The position numbers and the translations under genes are program-made. From CBDHEY01 sp965262305 (GTDB lineage Bacteria > Pseudomonadota > Gammaproteobacteria > Pseudomonadales > Cellvibrionaceae): a stretch of 64,000 nucleotides of DNA. The notes beneath the pieces are model-generated. The model had not been told where the DNA came from and did not search any database. It saw nothing but the letters and a program-made list of their open reading frames with translations. Each line of letters begins with the position of its first letter. Position 1 is the first letter of the stretch. Below, piece after piece: positions 25,419 to 35,537 of this stretch. The stretch lies in contig CBDHEY010000002.1 of NCBI GenBank assembly GCA_965262305.1, forward strand, positions 434,001 to 498,000, read 5' to 3'.

Positions 25419-27548
25419 TCAAGCTACCGATACTTTATTTAGACTGTCGTATATCTCCTTGACACTCTGATATCTTTCATCCGGTTCTTTCTGCATGGTT
25501 TTATGCACAATATCTGAAAGTTCTTTTGGAAAGTGAGGAATCTTTTCATTTAACAGCGGTATTTTTCCTTTGTAGTGTAATTCGGCCAACTTGTTAAAAT
25601 CTTTGTTACTGTAGGGAACTTTACCGGTAAATAGAAAATACATAATTATTCCAAGCGCATAGATATCGGTTCTTGTATCGAGTTCGCGCCCATAAAATTG
25701 CTCTGGCGCCATAAATTTTGGGGTTCCAGCCGCAACACTTTGCAGTTTTTCCTTCTGATCGTCATCTAGTGTTCGAATAGAAACCGCTAAACCGAAGTCC
25801 ATTATTTTTAAGACGCCTTGCTGCGTTATAGAAATATTTTGAGGTTTTAAGTCTCGATGAATAATGCCTTGCTCATGGGCAGCATGAATTGCAGAACACA
25901 TTTGTTTTGCAAAGATCAGCCCCAGATGACTGTTTATGGACCCATATTCGCGTATGAGTCTCTCTAAGGTGAAACCATCCACATATTCCATTGTGATAAA
26001 AATCAGATTTCCATCTTCGCCAAAGTCATAAGTGCGAGTAATGTTACGATGTGTGATTCTTCTCGCCAGCTTTATTTCTTCATGAAAATCTAAAATGACA
26101 TCCTGACTATTAAGCCTATTTTTATCGATAATCTTTAATGCAATTTTCTCATTCAGTTGTGTGTCTTGGGCTAGGAAAACAACGCCAAATTGCCCCTGTC
26201 CGAGATTTCTTAATAATTGATATCGGCCACCGATTTTATTTTTCCCTGTATAGGATGCTGGGCCTTCCCCGGGTAGAGTGCTATCTGCATTTAGAGTAGT
26301 TGGTAAAACAATTTCAGTAAGATCACCAGGGGAAGAAGCTTTATTGGTTTCAGTTGGAATCGGCATGGACTGGTCGGATAGCTCTGAGTCAGATTCGAGT
26401 TCATTTGCTATGCCTGCAAGATAACCTTCCAGATCATTTTTTTCCTTAATGCTATTTCCCATTTGAACAACAGAGTTAAAAAGTAGATCTAGTTCATCGT
26501 TGGGTTTATCTTGTCTTGCTTTTCTTTTGGGGTAAATTCCAGCTTGAATATCGCTTGTCATGTTAACAAGCTCTAGAATGGGTTTTGTCAATCTAATGGA
26601 AACGAAAATACCAATAAGTATCGAAACCAATAAAAACGACATGCCAATGATGATTACAGATCGTTCTATCGCGTTAAAAGGTTTCATTAACTCCGACTGT
26701 GACTTAAAAATTAGGATAAAGCCAAGCGGCTCTCCACCATAGTTTGTCAAAACATTGCGAACACTAAAGTATGATTCTTTTGCAGTGGTTATGAGCTCAG
26801 AGCTATTGGTGTCCTCCAAAAATCGAGACCAGGTTTCATTTTGGTTTAGATATTCATCAATTTGAGATTTAATTAAATTGTTGGTAACGTAAACTGATTC
26901 AGCTCCACTTATCTCTCGATCTTTGTTTCTTAAAAATCTAAAAAAACCAACGTCACTTGCCGTGAGTTTATTGATATCCGCCGCAATTTCTGATGAGAGT
27001 TCGTAGGCGACGACGACCAGTCCTCTGACAATTTCATTTGCGACATTATCGAGAATGGGTTCTACGACGATTTGTAATATTTTTCCTCGAATAACAATAA
27101 AACTCTGTGTAGATTCCCCATTGGCGAGTGCATCGTCGAATAAGGCTGCACGACCTGCAATTGATCTTCCTATTGCTTCAGGTCTATCTGATCTCGCTAG
27201 AATTTCGCCATCGTCGGCAATAAAAAAAAGTGAGTCAAAAGCGAGCGCTTCTTTAAACTCCAAACTCAAATCCTGTAATGTCAATGATTCTCGTTCAAAA
27301 ACCAAAGGTAGCACTCGACCATCTTTACTGATACCTCGTGCAACTTCTTGAATAGAATAAAACCGACTATCTAGTTTGGTGTTTAAAACGGTAATGGATT
27401 GGTCTAGCGAAGTCTGTATGGTTTCAGAGGAAACCTTCAGTGCTTGTTGTCTGATTTGCCAAACAATAAAAATAATTTGTAGAGAAAAACCGATCAATAT
27501 GAAAAAGAATAGTTTTTTCCGAATACTTAACTTAACGGAGGTTTTCAT
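25419..27548 (-). CDS. membrane sensor serine/threonine protein kinase
   Basis: 709 residues. An N-terminal membrane helix (about residues 12-31), a periplasmic Cache-like sensor region (to about 290, with FFIADDGEILARSD), a second helix and HAMP segment (RLTKPILELVNMTSDIQAG), a linker, and a C-terminal Hanks-type kinase domain (about residues 440-705). Kinase motifs are intact: Gly loop LGQGQFGVV, Lys in IALKII, HRDLKPQN, DFG, and APEQ. Sensor plus HAMP plus Ser/Thr kinase is a histidine-kinase-like layout with the output domain exchanged. Its start overlaps the upstream lipoprotein stop by one base, so the two are translationally coupled. Confidence 0.88.
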   Translation of the reverse strand: MKTSVKLSIRKKLFFFILIGFSLQIIFIVWQIRQQALKVSSETIQTSLDQSITVLNTKLDSRFYSIQEVARGISKDGRVLPLVFERESLTLQDLSLEFKEALAFDSLFFIADDGEILARSDRPEAIGRSIAGRAALFDDALANGESTQSFIVIRGKILQIVVEPILDNVANEIVRGLVVVAYELSSEIAADINKLTASDVGFFRFLRNKDREISGAESVYVTNNLIKSQIDEYLNQNETWSRFLEDTNSSELITTAKESYFSVRNVLTNYGGEPLGFILIFKSQSELMKPFNAIERSVIIIGMSFLLVSILIGIFVSIRLTKPILELVNMTSDIQAGIYPKRKARQDKPNDELDLLFNSVVQMGNSIKEKNDLEGYLAGIANELESDSELSDQSMPIPTETNKASSPGDLTEIVLPTTLNADSTLPGEGPASYTGKNKIGGRYQLLRNLGQGQFGVVFLAQDTQLNEKIALKIIDKNRLNSQDVILDFHEEIKLARRITHRNITRTYDFGEDGNLIFITMEYVDGFTLERLIREYGSINSHLGLIFAKQMCSAIHAAHEQGIIHRDLKPQNISITQQGVLKIMDFGLAVSIRTLDDDQKEKLQSVAAGTPKFMAPEQFYGRELDTRTDIYALGIIMYFLFTGKVPYSNKDFNKLAELHYKGKIPLLNEKIPHFPKELSDIVHKTMQKEPDERYQSVKEIYDSLNKVSVA

Positions 27549-28570
27549 TAATAAAACTCATCATCAAACAAGGCTGATTTTTTCTTATACTTTTCACCAA
27601 ATTTATTTTGATGTTTAGGGATTTTGGTATTTTCAACTAGAATATTAAAATTGATTTCTTTTCTAGAAGATGTTGAAATTTTAATTTCACTTTCGGTTAC
27701 ACCACGAATGTTCCACGCCTTGATCGTATAGTCGCCATAGGGAATGTTTTTGAATTCGAAATGCCCTTCTTTATCGGCAACAACCGATATTCCGTTTTCT
27801 GTAACAGATACAAAGGTGGCCATTTTAGGGTGAATGTTACAGTAAACCTTGACGATCCCTTCCTCTTGAAGCGTCACTGCACGTTTTTTCCCGGCACCAT
27901 AAGTACCTAGGTCAAATGCGTTTTTTCCAGAGGGCGAAAAGACATTGTGCCTAATTTCATCACTATTGGTAAATTCTATCTTATCCCCCGTTTTAACGGT
28001 CAAATACCCAGGTGCATAAATCTTATCCTTCATATCAATCTGGAGAATGTCACTGTCTTGATTTCCGAGCTGCACGCTCGGGTCTTTCGGGGTCAGTATA
28101 AGAATCGAATTACTGTCTTTTATTTTTTTACTTTTTCCCGTGAGCTTTACTTGTCCGAAAATTGACCCTGTTGGTATGTTCTCTTTACGGGTTTGTTTTA
28201 CCTTAGGTTTTGTTGGCTTTGGCGTGGTTTGTTTTTTTACGGCTGGAGTCATTAATTTTTGACTGGGGGCTTTTTCTATAATTTTTTCTTGAGCAACCTG
28301 TTGCGATTTTTTGCTGTCATTCTTGTTTACAGCGTCAGAATTGGCATCTTGAGTTTCAGGCAAGGTAGCGGCTTTTGGTGGAAGAATTATCTCATTCTCT
28401 TTTGTCATTAAAGGCGAAACTTCGGCTGTACTTCCAGGCATTTCGATACGATCTTCGCCTTCTATGAAGTTTTTAATTCGCTTTATCGTGTTTGACGCTG
28501 AGCAACCTCCCAAAAGCAGAAAGAAAAGAGATATAAAGAAGGGTTTGATTATAGCTTTCATTGAAATCAC
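27548..28570 (-). CDS. lipoprotein with cupredoxin-like and carboxypeptidase-regulatory-like domains
   Basis: 340 residues. Lipobox GGC-S near residue 23 (an ATG at 28561 is an alternative start), then a Lys/Thr/Pro/Gln-rich linker (about residues 45-130). A plastocyanin-like domain follows with EIRHNVFSPSG and VKVYCNIHPKM, giving the His/Cys/His/Met set of a type-1 copper site. The C-terminal beta-sandwich (EGHFEFKNIPYGDYTIKAWN) is of the carboxypeptidase-regulatory type. Coupled translation with the sensor kinase suggests it delivers or modulates its envelope signal (inference). Confidence 0.72.
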   Translation of the reverse strand: MISMKAIIKPFFISLFFLLLGGCSASNTIKRIKNFIEGEDRIEMPGSTAEVSPLMTKENEIILPPKAATLPETQDANSDAVNKNDSKKSQQVAQEKIIEKAPSQKLMTPAVKKQTTPKPTKPKVKQTRKENIPTGSIFGQVKLTGKSKKIKDSNSILILTPKDPSVQLGNQDSDILQIDMKDKIYAPGYLTVKTGDKIEFTNSDEIRHNVFSPSGKNAFDLGTYGAGKKRAVTLQEEGIVKVYCNIHPKMATFVSVTENGISVVADKEGHFEFKNIPYGDYTIKAWNIRGVTESEIKISTSSRKEINFNILVENTKIPKHQNKFGEKYKKKSALFDDEFY

Positions 28571-28871
28571 CAGTTTAGCATCAATCGCCTCGCCGCATTC
28601 GTTCTGACCGGCTAAGTGAGCGTCTAAAAGACTGTGTTGAGCGAAATTACCTAACCCTGGAATTACTCAATATCTATTAAATACGCATTTCTAAAGATGC
28701 TACAAATTCTATCGTTATTATCATAAATTCCCTAGTGAATATTAACCTAGTTAAACTAAATCTCAAGTAAAGTTCACACGATACTCGCCTTATCCAATAT
28801 GAAGTCCTATCATACTATCTTGATTTGGTTGAAGATAAACTACTCACAGATAAAGGTTTTTTGATTATATT
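28571..28871. other. intergenic interval between divergent units
   Basis: About 300 bases separating the lipoprotein/kinase unit from the AddB-like gene. It must hold both promoters. I see no convincing -35/-10 pair, hairpin or small gene. Confidence 0.4.
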
Positions 28872-31571
28872 TTGTTCGGTTCTGTAGCAAGGTTGTTTGA
28901 TCACCTAGATGAAAAAAGCTTGGTTTTGACGGCAAACCGCAGGCTTAGTCGTTATGTTCAAAAACGGTATGACGAGTCCATGGGCGCCTCAGAAAATGCA
29001 TGGCGAACATTAGAATGCTATTCATTGCAAGGCTGGTTGCAGTCTAAATGGGATGCCATGCAGCAAGCTGGCTATGGCGATACCTCAAAAATTATTCTCA
29101 CTGCTACACAAGAACAACAAATCTGGCAAACGATTGTTGAAACTCACAGTGAAGAATATCAGTTATTAAATCAGAAGGATGCCGCAAAACTCGCTCGGTC
29201 AGCATGGCAGACTTTGGTTTTTTGGCAATTAAATCCCGAGCAAGTGACATCTGATCAAAACGATGTCGACCTATTTAAAACATGGTGCAAACATTTTTTC
29301 TGTCTTTGCCAAGAAAAGGGTGTTCTAGATGCAGCAAGTATGCAAAAAGAAATTGTTGCAGCCGTAGACGCAAAATATATAGATTCGCCATCTAAGATCT
29401 TTTTAATTGGTTTTGATAGTTTAACCCCACTGATTACTTCTTTATTAAATTCATTCGAGCTTCAGGGAACAGAAGTGAATCATATTTCATTGGAAGAAGA
29501 ATCGAGTGAACAAGTTCGCTTTACCTGCCGTGACTCAAAAGATGAGATGCTTACTGCAACAAGGTGGGCCTCTTGCATATTAGAAAAACAACCTAAGGCG
29601 AGAATAGGCATTGTTTGTCCTCAACTTGCTAATGCCTTAAAAGAAATGGAACAGGTGCTTTATCAAGTATTTGAACCTCAGTATTGTTTTCCGCAGGTCT
29701 CTCGCCATGCTCCCGCTGTCAACATTTCTGCCGCACAACCTCTGTCCAATACTCCTCCGATTAAAGCAGCATTGTTGGCATTAAATTTAAATCGAAACAA
29801 ACTGGATATTAATACAATCAGTGCGATTTTGGGTTCGCCGTTTCTCGGTATCGATTCTGAATTCAGTGAGCGAGCCTTAATTGAATTAGATTTGCGGACA
29901 GAGCCTGAAATCAAAATTACACGTTTACGCAGAATATGTGGCCAAGTTCTTCCTGAAAAAGACACCGCACGCTGTCCAGACTTTTACCAACGGTTGCAGG
30001 AATTTCATCAGCTCACACTGAAAGGTGATAAATATCATCTGCCAAGTGAATGGGCGAGTTTGTTTCATTCACAAGTATTATCAATGGGATGGCCAGGAAG
30101 TCGAACTCTCGATACCATTGAATATCAGCAGGTACAAATGTGGCAAGAAGCGATACAAAATCTTAGAGCGATGGATTCAATCTTTAACAAGATAAGTTTC
30201 TCTAAAGCCTATTCGCTATTGCAATCCATTTTTATCGATCGGCCTTTTCATGCGCAGACGCAAGAATCACCAATTCAAGTGTTAGGGCTTTTAGAAGCTG
30301 CGGGTATGCCTTTCGATTATCTGTGGGTTATGGGATTAGATAACCATTCTTGGCCCATGGCGCCTAAGCCTAATCCGTTTTTACCGATTGAACTGCAACG
30401 CGAAAGTAATATGCCCAATGCAACGGCACAGCGGGAACTAGACTATGCAAAAAAACTTACACAACGTTTTGCTCGTTCTGCTAAAAAAGTTGTATTTAGT
30501 TTTGCACAATACAATGGCGATCAAAAGTTAACAGCTAGTCGGTTAATTGAAGATTTTGAGGAAGTGGATTCAAGTGCAATCGCGCTGTCAAATCTAGTAG
30601 ATTATAGCGAGAATCTTCTTGGTAGTGCTAAGCTCGAAAGTCTCGATGATAGTCGAGGACCTATCGTCTCTCATCCAAAAGAAATAAAAGGCGGAACCCA
30701 GATAATAAAAGATCAAGCTGCTTGTCCGTTTCGTGCCTTCGCAAAACATCGTTTGCACACTAATGAAATTGCGGTACCAGCAGCAGGCATAAGCCCAATA
30801 GAAAGAGGAAACCTGGTCCACAATGTTTTGGAAATTTTTTGGCGAAAAACTAAAAGCCAGCAGCAGTTATTAGCGCAAAGTGAGTCTGAAACAGATAAAA
30901 ATATTAAAGATGCGATTTCATCGGCCTTTTTGTCGACAAAGTCTGAACAGCTGCATGGAGTTAAATTAAAAAAATTGGAATCGGAGCGAATTTTCAATTT
31001 AGTTCGCGCTTGGATCGAGCTGGAAAAGCGAAGAGAACCCTTTACTGTAGCGTTTAACGAAGCGAAGAAAAATATAGTATTGGCAGACATGCCGCTGCAA
31101 GTACGTTATGACCGTGTTGATCGATTAGACGATGATAGTTTGTTGGTCATTGATTATAAAACCGGTACGCCTAGCATTAATCAGTGGGCCGGAGATCGTC
31201 CTGACGAACCTCAAGTACCCATTTACGCGGTTGCGAGCAGTGATACGGTCACAGGCGCTGCGATCGGGCAGTTGAGTAGTAAAGAAGTATGCTTTAAAGG
31301 AATTAGTGAGCGCGAAGAAATTGCACCGGGTCTTAAAATTCCAGAAGACTTAGCAAGAATGGACTTGCCTGGATCTTGGCAAGAAATTTTAAGCTATTGG
31401 AAATACAACCTTGAAAGGCTTTCTCGCGAATTCACACTGGGTTATGCCGATGTAAATCCAAAAAAATCTAGTCAAACATGCCAATTTTGTTCTTTGCAAA
31501 GCCTATGTCGCATTAAACAAGTTTCTTCTTCAAAAGTGGAGGCAAGCAATGCGAGCGACCAAAATGATTAA
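28872..31571 (+). CDS. AddB-like PD-(D/E)XK nuclease ('probable DNA repair protein')
   Basis: 899 residues, TTG start (no ATG in frame). An inactive helicase-like N-terminal part is followed by a C-terminal nuclease domain (about residues 615-885): CPFRAFAKHRL, then LLVIDYKTGTP with the D-Y-K catalytic residues, then CQFCSLQSLC. The first Cys and the later Cys-x2-Cys-x5-Cys make up the four-cysteine iron-sulfur staple of AddB nucleases. It overlaps the UvrD-type partner by 23 bases. The pair is a RecBCD/AddAB-like double-strand break repair machine and is probably housekeeping rather than part of the following defence-like genes. Confidence 0.86.
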   Translation: MFGSVARLFDHLDEKSLVLTANRRLSRYVQKRYDESMGASENAWRTLECYSLQGWLQSKWDAMQQAGYGDTSKIILTATQEQQIWQTIVETHSEEYQLLNQKDAAKLARSAWQTLVFWQLNPEQVTSDQNDVDLFKTWCKHFFCLCQEKGVLDAASMQKEIVAAVDAKYIDSPSKIFLIGFDSLTPLITSLLNSFELQGTEVNHISLEEESSEQVRFTCRDSKDEMLTATRWASCILEKQPKARIGIVCPQLANALKEMEQVLYQVFEPQYCFPQVSRHAPAVNISAAQPLSNTPPIKAALLALNLNRNKLDINTISAILGSPFLGIDSEFSERALIELDLRTEPEIKITRLRRICGQVLPEKDTARCPDFYQRLQEFHQLTLKGDKYHLPSEWASLFHSQVLSMGWPGSRTLDTIEYQQVQMWQEAIQNLRAMDSIFNKISFSKAYSLLQSIFIDRPFHAQTQESPIQVLGLLEAAGMPFDYLWVMGLDNHSWPMAPKPNPFLPIELQRESNMPNATAQRELDYAKKLTQRFARSAKKVVFSFAQYNGDQKLTASRLIEDFEEVDSSAIALSNLVDYSENLLGSAKLESLDDSRGPIVSHPKEIKGGTQIIKDQAACPFRAFAKHRLHTNEIAVPAAGISPIERGNLVHNVLEIFWRKTKSQQQLLAQSESETDKNIKDAISSAFLSTKSEQLHGVKLKKLESERIFNLVRAWIELEKRREPFTVAFNEAKKNIVLADMPLQVRYDRVDRLDDDSLLVIDYKTGTPSINQWAGDRPDEPQVPIYAVASSDTVTGAAIGQLSSKEVCFKGISEREEIAPGLKIPEDLARMDLPGSWQEILSYWKYNLERLSREFTLGYADVNPKKSSQTCQFCSLQSLCRIKQVSSSKVEASNASDQND

Positions 31572-34500
31572 GCGCCCAGAAGACTTTGCCGCACGTGAAC
31601 AAGCGTTAGATCCCAACCAGTCGTTTATCTGTGAAGCACCAGCAGGATCGGGTAAGACAGAGCTTCTCACACAGCGGCTTTTGGTTTTGCTTTCGCGAGC
31701 GAAAAAGCCAGAAGAAGTTCTCGCGATCACCTTTACGCGCAAAGCGGCGGGGGAAATGCGAGATCGTCTGTTGAGCGCCCTTAAAAATGCTTTAACTCAG
31801 CCTTGTCCAGAACAAGATCATCAAAAACACACCTGGGATCTAGCACGAAAAGTACTCGATGCAAATGATCGCTATCAATGGGAATTGCTCGACAACCCGA
31901 ACCGTTTGCAGATAAGAACATTCGATAGTCTATGCGCACAGCTTATTGCGTTTCTACCGCTACAGTCTACGTTTGGTAGTGCACCTAAAATTGTCGAAGA
32001 TTCTGACGAGCTTTATGAAAAAGCAGTACAGAATTTTATGACCACCTTGGAAGACGAAGTAAGCTGGTCAGATGCTTTAGCAAAACTGTTGATGCAAGTC
32101 GATAATCAATTTTATCGATTAGAAAGCTTACTTATTGATATGTTAAAACGACGAGACAGCTGGCTACCTTTATTCGGTTCGCTGGCAAAAGTCAGTAGTC
32201 GTGATGATCAAATAAAATTGATTTTGGAGCAGCACCTAAATAATGTTCGTGTAGAACTCGTTGCAAAATTAAATCAAACAATTCCAAATGGGTGTCATCG
32301 TGAAATAGTGTCGCTCGCCGCTTACGCAGCGCATAATTTACGAGACATGAATTTAACCGCGCCAACGTCCAAAAAATCTTCTCCCATAATACATTGTCTA
32401 AATTTAGACCTCGACAACAGTCTTTTACCAAATTCAGACGAACAGGGAATGGATGCATGGTTAGGTATTATTACCTTACTTACAACCGACAAAGGCGACT
32501 GGCGAAAATCAATAACCAAAACCATCGGTTTTCCCAGCGAAGGCAGTAAAGAAGAAAAGCAGATAGTTAATGAAAAGAAAGCGGCACTAAAAAATGTCAT
32601 TGATATTCTTAGTGAACATCAAGAGATAAAGAGCCTTTTTAAAGACGTAAGAAATTTACCTAGCCCTGCATACAATAGTGCTCAATGGGAACAATTGGAA
32701 GCCATTGGTCAAGTCTTGCCGGTTTTGGCTGCACATCTTACTTTAGTATTTCAAGAAAAAAACTGTGTCGATTTTACCGAAGTTGCTATTAAAGCACGCA
32801 CGGCCCTCGGGCAACTCGACTCCCCTAGTGATCTTGCTATTCGTTTAGATTATCGTATTCAACATATCTTGGTGGATGAATTTCAAGATACATCAATAGG
32901 CCAGGTTCAATTGCTGGAACTCCTCACGGCGGGTTGGCAACCTGATGATGGGCGCACACTATTTTGTGTTGGTGATGCGATGCAATCAATTTACGGGTTT
33001 CGCGGTGCTAACGTTGGATTGTTTTTGCATAGTCGAGAAAATGGCTTGGGGAGTATTCCGTTAACTAGTTTGCAGCTCACCACAAATTTTCGTTCTTATG
33101 CAAATATTGTGAATTGGAATAATCGCTGTTTTGCAGATTCTTTCCCAGATCAAAATGATATCTCCAGTGGCGCTGTGAGTTATTCCGTAGCTCAGGCGTT
33201 TAATGAAACTGAATATGCTGCCCCAGTGTTTCACGCATTTATTTTAGAAGATGACGAAACCAGAGAAAATGATGAAGCGGCAACCGTTTTAAAAATCGTC
33301 CAAGAACGGCTGAATGAGTACCCAGATGATACGATTGCGATTTTAGTTCGCAGTAGAAGTCACGCTGTTCATATTGCACCGGTTTTACGTCAAGCTAACA
33401 TTAACTATCGTGCAGTTGATCTTGAACCGCTTTCAGAAGTCATGGCAATTCAAGATCTTATGGCCTTGACTTTGGCGCTTTTGTATCCGGCAGATCGCAC
33501 CGCATGGTTAAGCATACTTCGCGCTCCTTGGTGTGGACTTAGTTTGAATGATCTTGACGTTATCGCTAACGCCGGTGACGATAATCGTCGATATGGAATC
33601 TTTGTCGATCAGTTAAAAACCTGTTTAGACATTAAAAGCAAGCCAAGTAAGCATTCAAATAAATCCATTCAATCTGACATGTTTACTGAAGACGCATTTT
33701 TAAATACTAAAACTTCAACGTTAACCTTGGATGGTTTAGATCGATTGCAGCGGGTTTTTCCCATTTTAGTTCAAGCTCTAAAAATGAAGCAACGCAAATC
33801 GCTACGTCAATGGGTCGAGGGTACTTGGATACAATTAGGTGGGCCGGCTTGTTTGCAACAAGAGAGTGATCTCACCAACGTTAACGTCTATTTTGAATTA
33901 CTGGATAAGCTCGATGAAAGCGGAAGCTTACCAAAATACGAAAGCCTGCAAAAAGCGGTTAATAAACTATTTGCAGCACCAGACCCAAGCAGTAACGAAC
34001 AGATTCAAATCATGACTATTCATAAATCAAAAGGTCTTGAATTTGATATGGTTATCTTGCCTTCATTGCATCGCGGCGGAAAATCGAACGATCCCGAATT
34101 GCTCATGTGGCAAGAGCGAATTAGTCGCAGCGGTCATCCCGAGCTGCTAATGGGGCCTATCCCGCCTAGTCACATAGAAAATAAACAAGACGCAATATAT
34201 ACACATTTAAGAGAAGAACAAAAAAAACGAGAAGCCTTCGAGGCTTGTCGACTGGTTTACGTAGCCTGTACTCGCGCAAAAAAACAATTACACCTTCTTG
34301 GTTCTATTAAGCAAGACAAAAAAGATTCGCAGCGGTTCAGCCCGCCATCAAAATCGAGTTTGCTTTCAAGTATATGGAATGCTATAGAACTAAGCGTTAA
34401 ACGGTACGACTCCGAAACACATAATCAACAACAAATAGAAAATCAAATTTCACAACGAGAAAGTACAAAAGAAAAAGCCAAGTTGCTAACCCGACTACCC

Positions 34501-35172
34501 AAAAATTGGACCTTGCCGAAACTTGAAGAAGGCAATCAATTAACAGATTATATTCTTAACTATTCTGGTCTAGATGTCAGTGCACCTAGCACTGAAGATG
34601 ATTTTAACTCAATGGAATCACAAAATATTCCTGACTTGAAACTAGAAGACAAAACTGCCAGAAATATCGGCACATTAGTACATCAAATAATTCAAGAAAT
34701 GGGTGAAAAGGGGCTAGAAATTTGGAAACAAAAATCGATTCAAGAATACATTCCATTCTGGCGAGCGCGATTAATTAACCTCGAAACACCCGCTCAACAA
34801 TTAAACGAATCGCTAGATCGTGTTAATCACTTGTTAACTTTATTGTTAGCAGACAAAAATTTCTATTGGATGCACGGTGAAGATCATAAAAATAAATACT
34901 GCGAATTTCCTATTTCTTACAAAGACGGTGAAAATATTCATCACCTTGTTATAGACTTACTTATAGAAACCAATAACGATGAAACCTGGATAATCGATTA
35001 TAAAACCAGTGAGCCAGAAAAGAGTGAATCACTAAATGATTTTCTTATTCGCGAAAAGCAAACTTATCTTCCTGTTTTGAATCGTTATCAAAGCGCGATA
35101 AAAAATATGGGCTATCAAAATATTAAGCTTGCGCTCTATTTTCCTCTATTACAGAAATTAGAACAGATTTAA
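31549..35172 (+). CDS. AddA-like UvrD-family helicase/nuclease
   Basis: 1207 residues, superfamily-1A helicase with C-terminal nuclease. Walker A APAGSGKTELL near residue 30, AITFTRKAAGEMRDR, Walker B region ILVDEFQDTS, GDAMQSIYGFRGA, IMTIHKSKGLEFD, and motif VI LVYVACTRAKKQL. A C-terminal PD-(D/E)XK segment contains TWIIDYKTSEP. The ATG at 31549 has GGAGG seven bases upstream and overlaps the AddB-like gene. It unwinds and degrades duplex ends for recombination, in the cytoplasm. Confidence 0.92.
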   Translation: MRATKMIKRPEDFAAREQALDPNQSFICEAPAGSGKTELLTQRLLVLLSRAKKPEEVLAITFTRKAAGEMRDRLLSALKNALTQPCPEQDHQKHTWDLARKVLDANDRYQWELLDNPNRLQIRTFDSLCAQLIAFLPLQSTFGSAPKIVEDSDELYEKAVQNFMTTLEDEVSWSDALAKLLMQVDNQFYRLESLLIDMLKRRDSWLPLFGSLAKVSSRDDQIKLILEQHLNNVRVELVAKLNQTIPNGCHREIVSLAAYAAHNLRDMNLTAPTSKKSSPIIHCLNLDLDNSLLPNSDEQGMDAWLGIITLLTTDKGDWRKSITKTIGFPSEGSKEEKQIVNEKKAALKNVIDILSEHQEIKSLFKDVRNLPSPAYNSAQWEQLEAIGQVLPVLAAHLTLVFQEKNCVDFTEVAIKARTALGQLDSPSDLAIRLDYRIQHILVDEFQDTSIGQVQLLELLTAGWQPDDGRTLFCVGDAMQSIYGFRGANVGLFLHSRENGLGSIPLTSLQLTTNFRSYANIVNWNNRCFADSFPDQNDISSGAVSYSVAQAFNETEYAAPVFHAFILEDDETRENDEAATVLKIVQERLNEYPDDTIAILVRSRSHAVHIAPVLRQANINYRAVDLEPLSEVMAIQDLMALTLALLYPADRTAWLSILRAPWCGLSLNDLDVIANAGDDNRRYGIFVDQLKTCLDIKSKPSKHSNKSIQSDMFTEDAFLNTKTSTLTLDGLDRLQRVFPILVQALKMKQRKSLRQWVEGTWIQLGGPACLQQESDLTNVNVYFELLDKLDESGSLPKYESLQKAVNKLFAAPDPSSNEQIQIMTIHKSKGLEFDMVILPSLHRGGKSNDPELLMWQERISRSGHPELLMGPIPPSHIENKQDAIYTHLREEQKKREAFEACRLVYVACTRAKKQLHLLGSIKQDKKDSQRFSPPSKSSLLSSIWNAIELSVKRYDSETHNQQQIENQISQRESTKEKAKLLTRLPKNWTLPKLEEGNQLTDYILNYSGLDVSAPSTEDDFNSMESQNIPDLKLEDKTARNIGTLVHQIIQEMGEKGLEIWKQKSIQEYIPFWRARLINLETPAQQLNESLDRVNHLLTLLLADKNFYWMHGEDHKNKYCEFPISYKDGENIHHLVIDLLIETNNDETWIIDYKTSEPEKSESLNDFLIREKQTYLPVLNRYQSAIKNMGYQNIKLALYFPLLQKLEQI

Positions 35173-35537
35173 AGTTTGGTTTAGCATTTTCGTCAGTTTA
35201 TATCTATTACGATTTATTACAGCTGCTAAAAAAATCTAGCTAAAACCTAGATTGAAATAATTTTAATACAACTACAAAAAAATATTGTTAATATCTATGA
35301 ATCAGATAGTGATATCGTTGTACTATTGATTGTATAAGCTGTGATTTAGAGGTGCGGTCGAATTTTGAGTCGATATCATGGTATTAATCTGATAGATTTA
35401 GTCTGCTAACGACCCAAAGCGGACGTTGGTCAAAATGAAAAATTTAATGTCATTTGCAACTGGTATCACTGAAATGGATAAGTGGTTTTAAAGTCGTACC
35501 AGTTGATATCTGGACACGAAACTCAGGAAATTTATGC
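35173..35537. other. intergenic interval at the left border of the accessory segment
   Basis: AT-rich, no recognised gene. It holds one copy (35401-35427, inverted) of the GTCCGCT/GGTCG-type motif discussed in the findings, an 18-codon ORF at 35435-35491 with no support, and the promoter of the ASCH/DruA-like gene. Confidence 0.45.

Noticed and set aside
30594..31090. Minus-strand ORFs inside the AddB-like gene and similar antisense ORFs elsewhere
   Set aside because: They are frame shadows of real genes, with biased composition and no ribosome sites.
28872..35172. AddB/AddA-like pair next to the DruA-like gene as part of a defence system
   Set aside because: The pair is the normal gammaproteobacterial double-strand-break repair set, ends about 370 bases before the accessory genes, and has its own start signals. 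I treat it as housekeeping, although it could supply helicase activity in trans.
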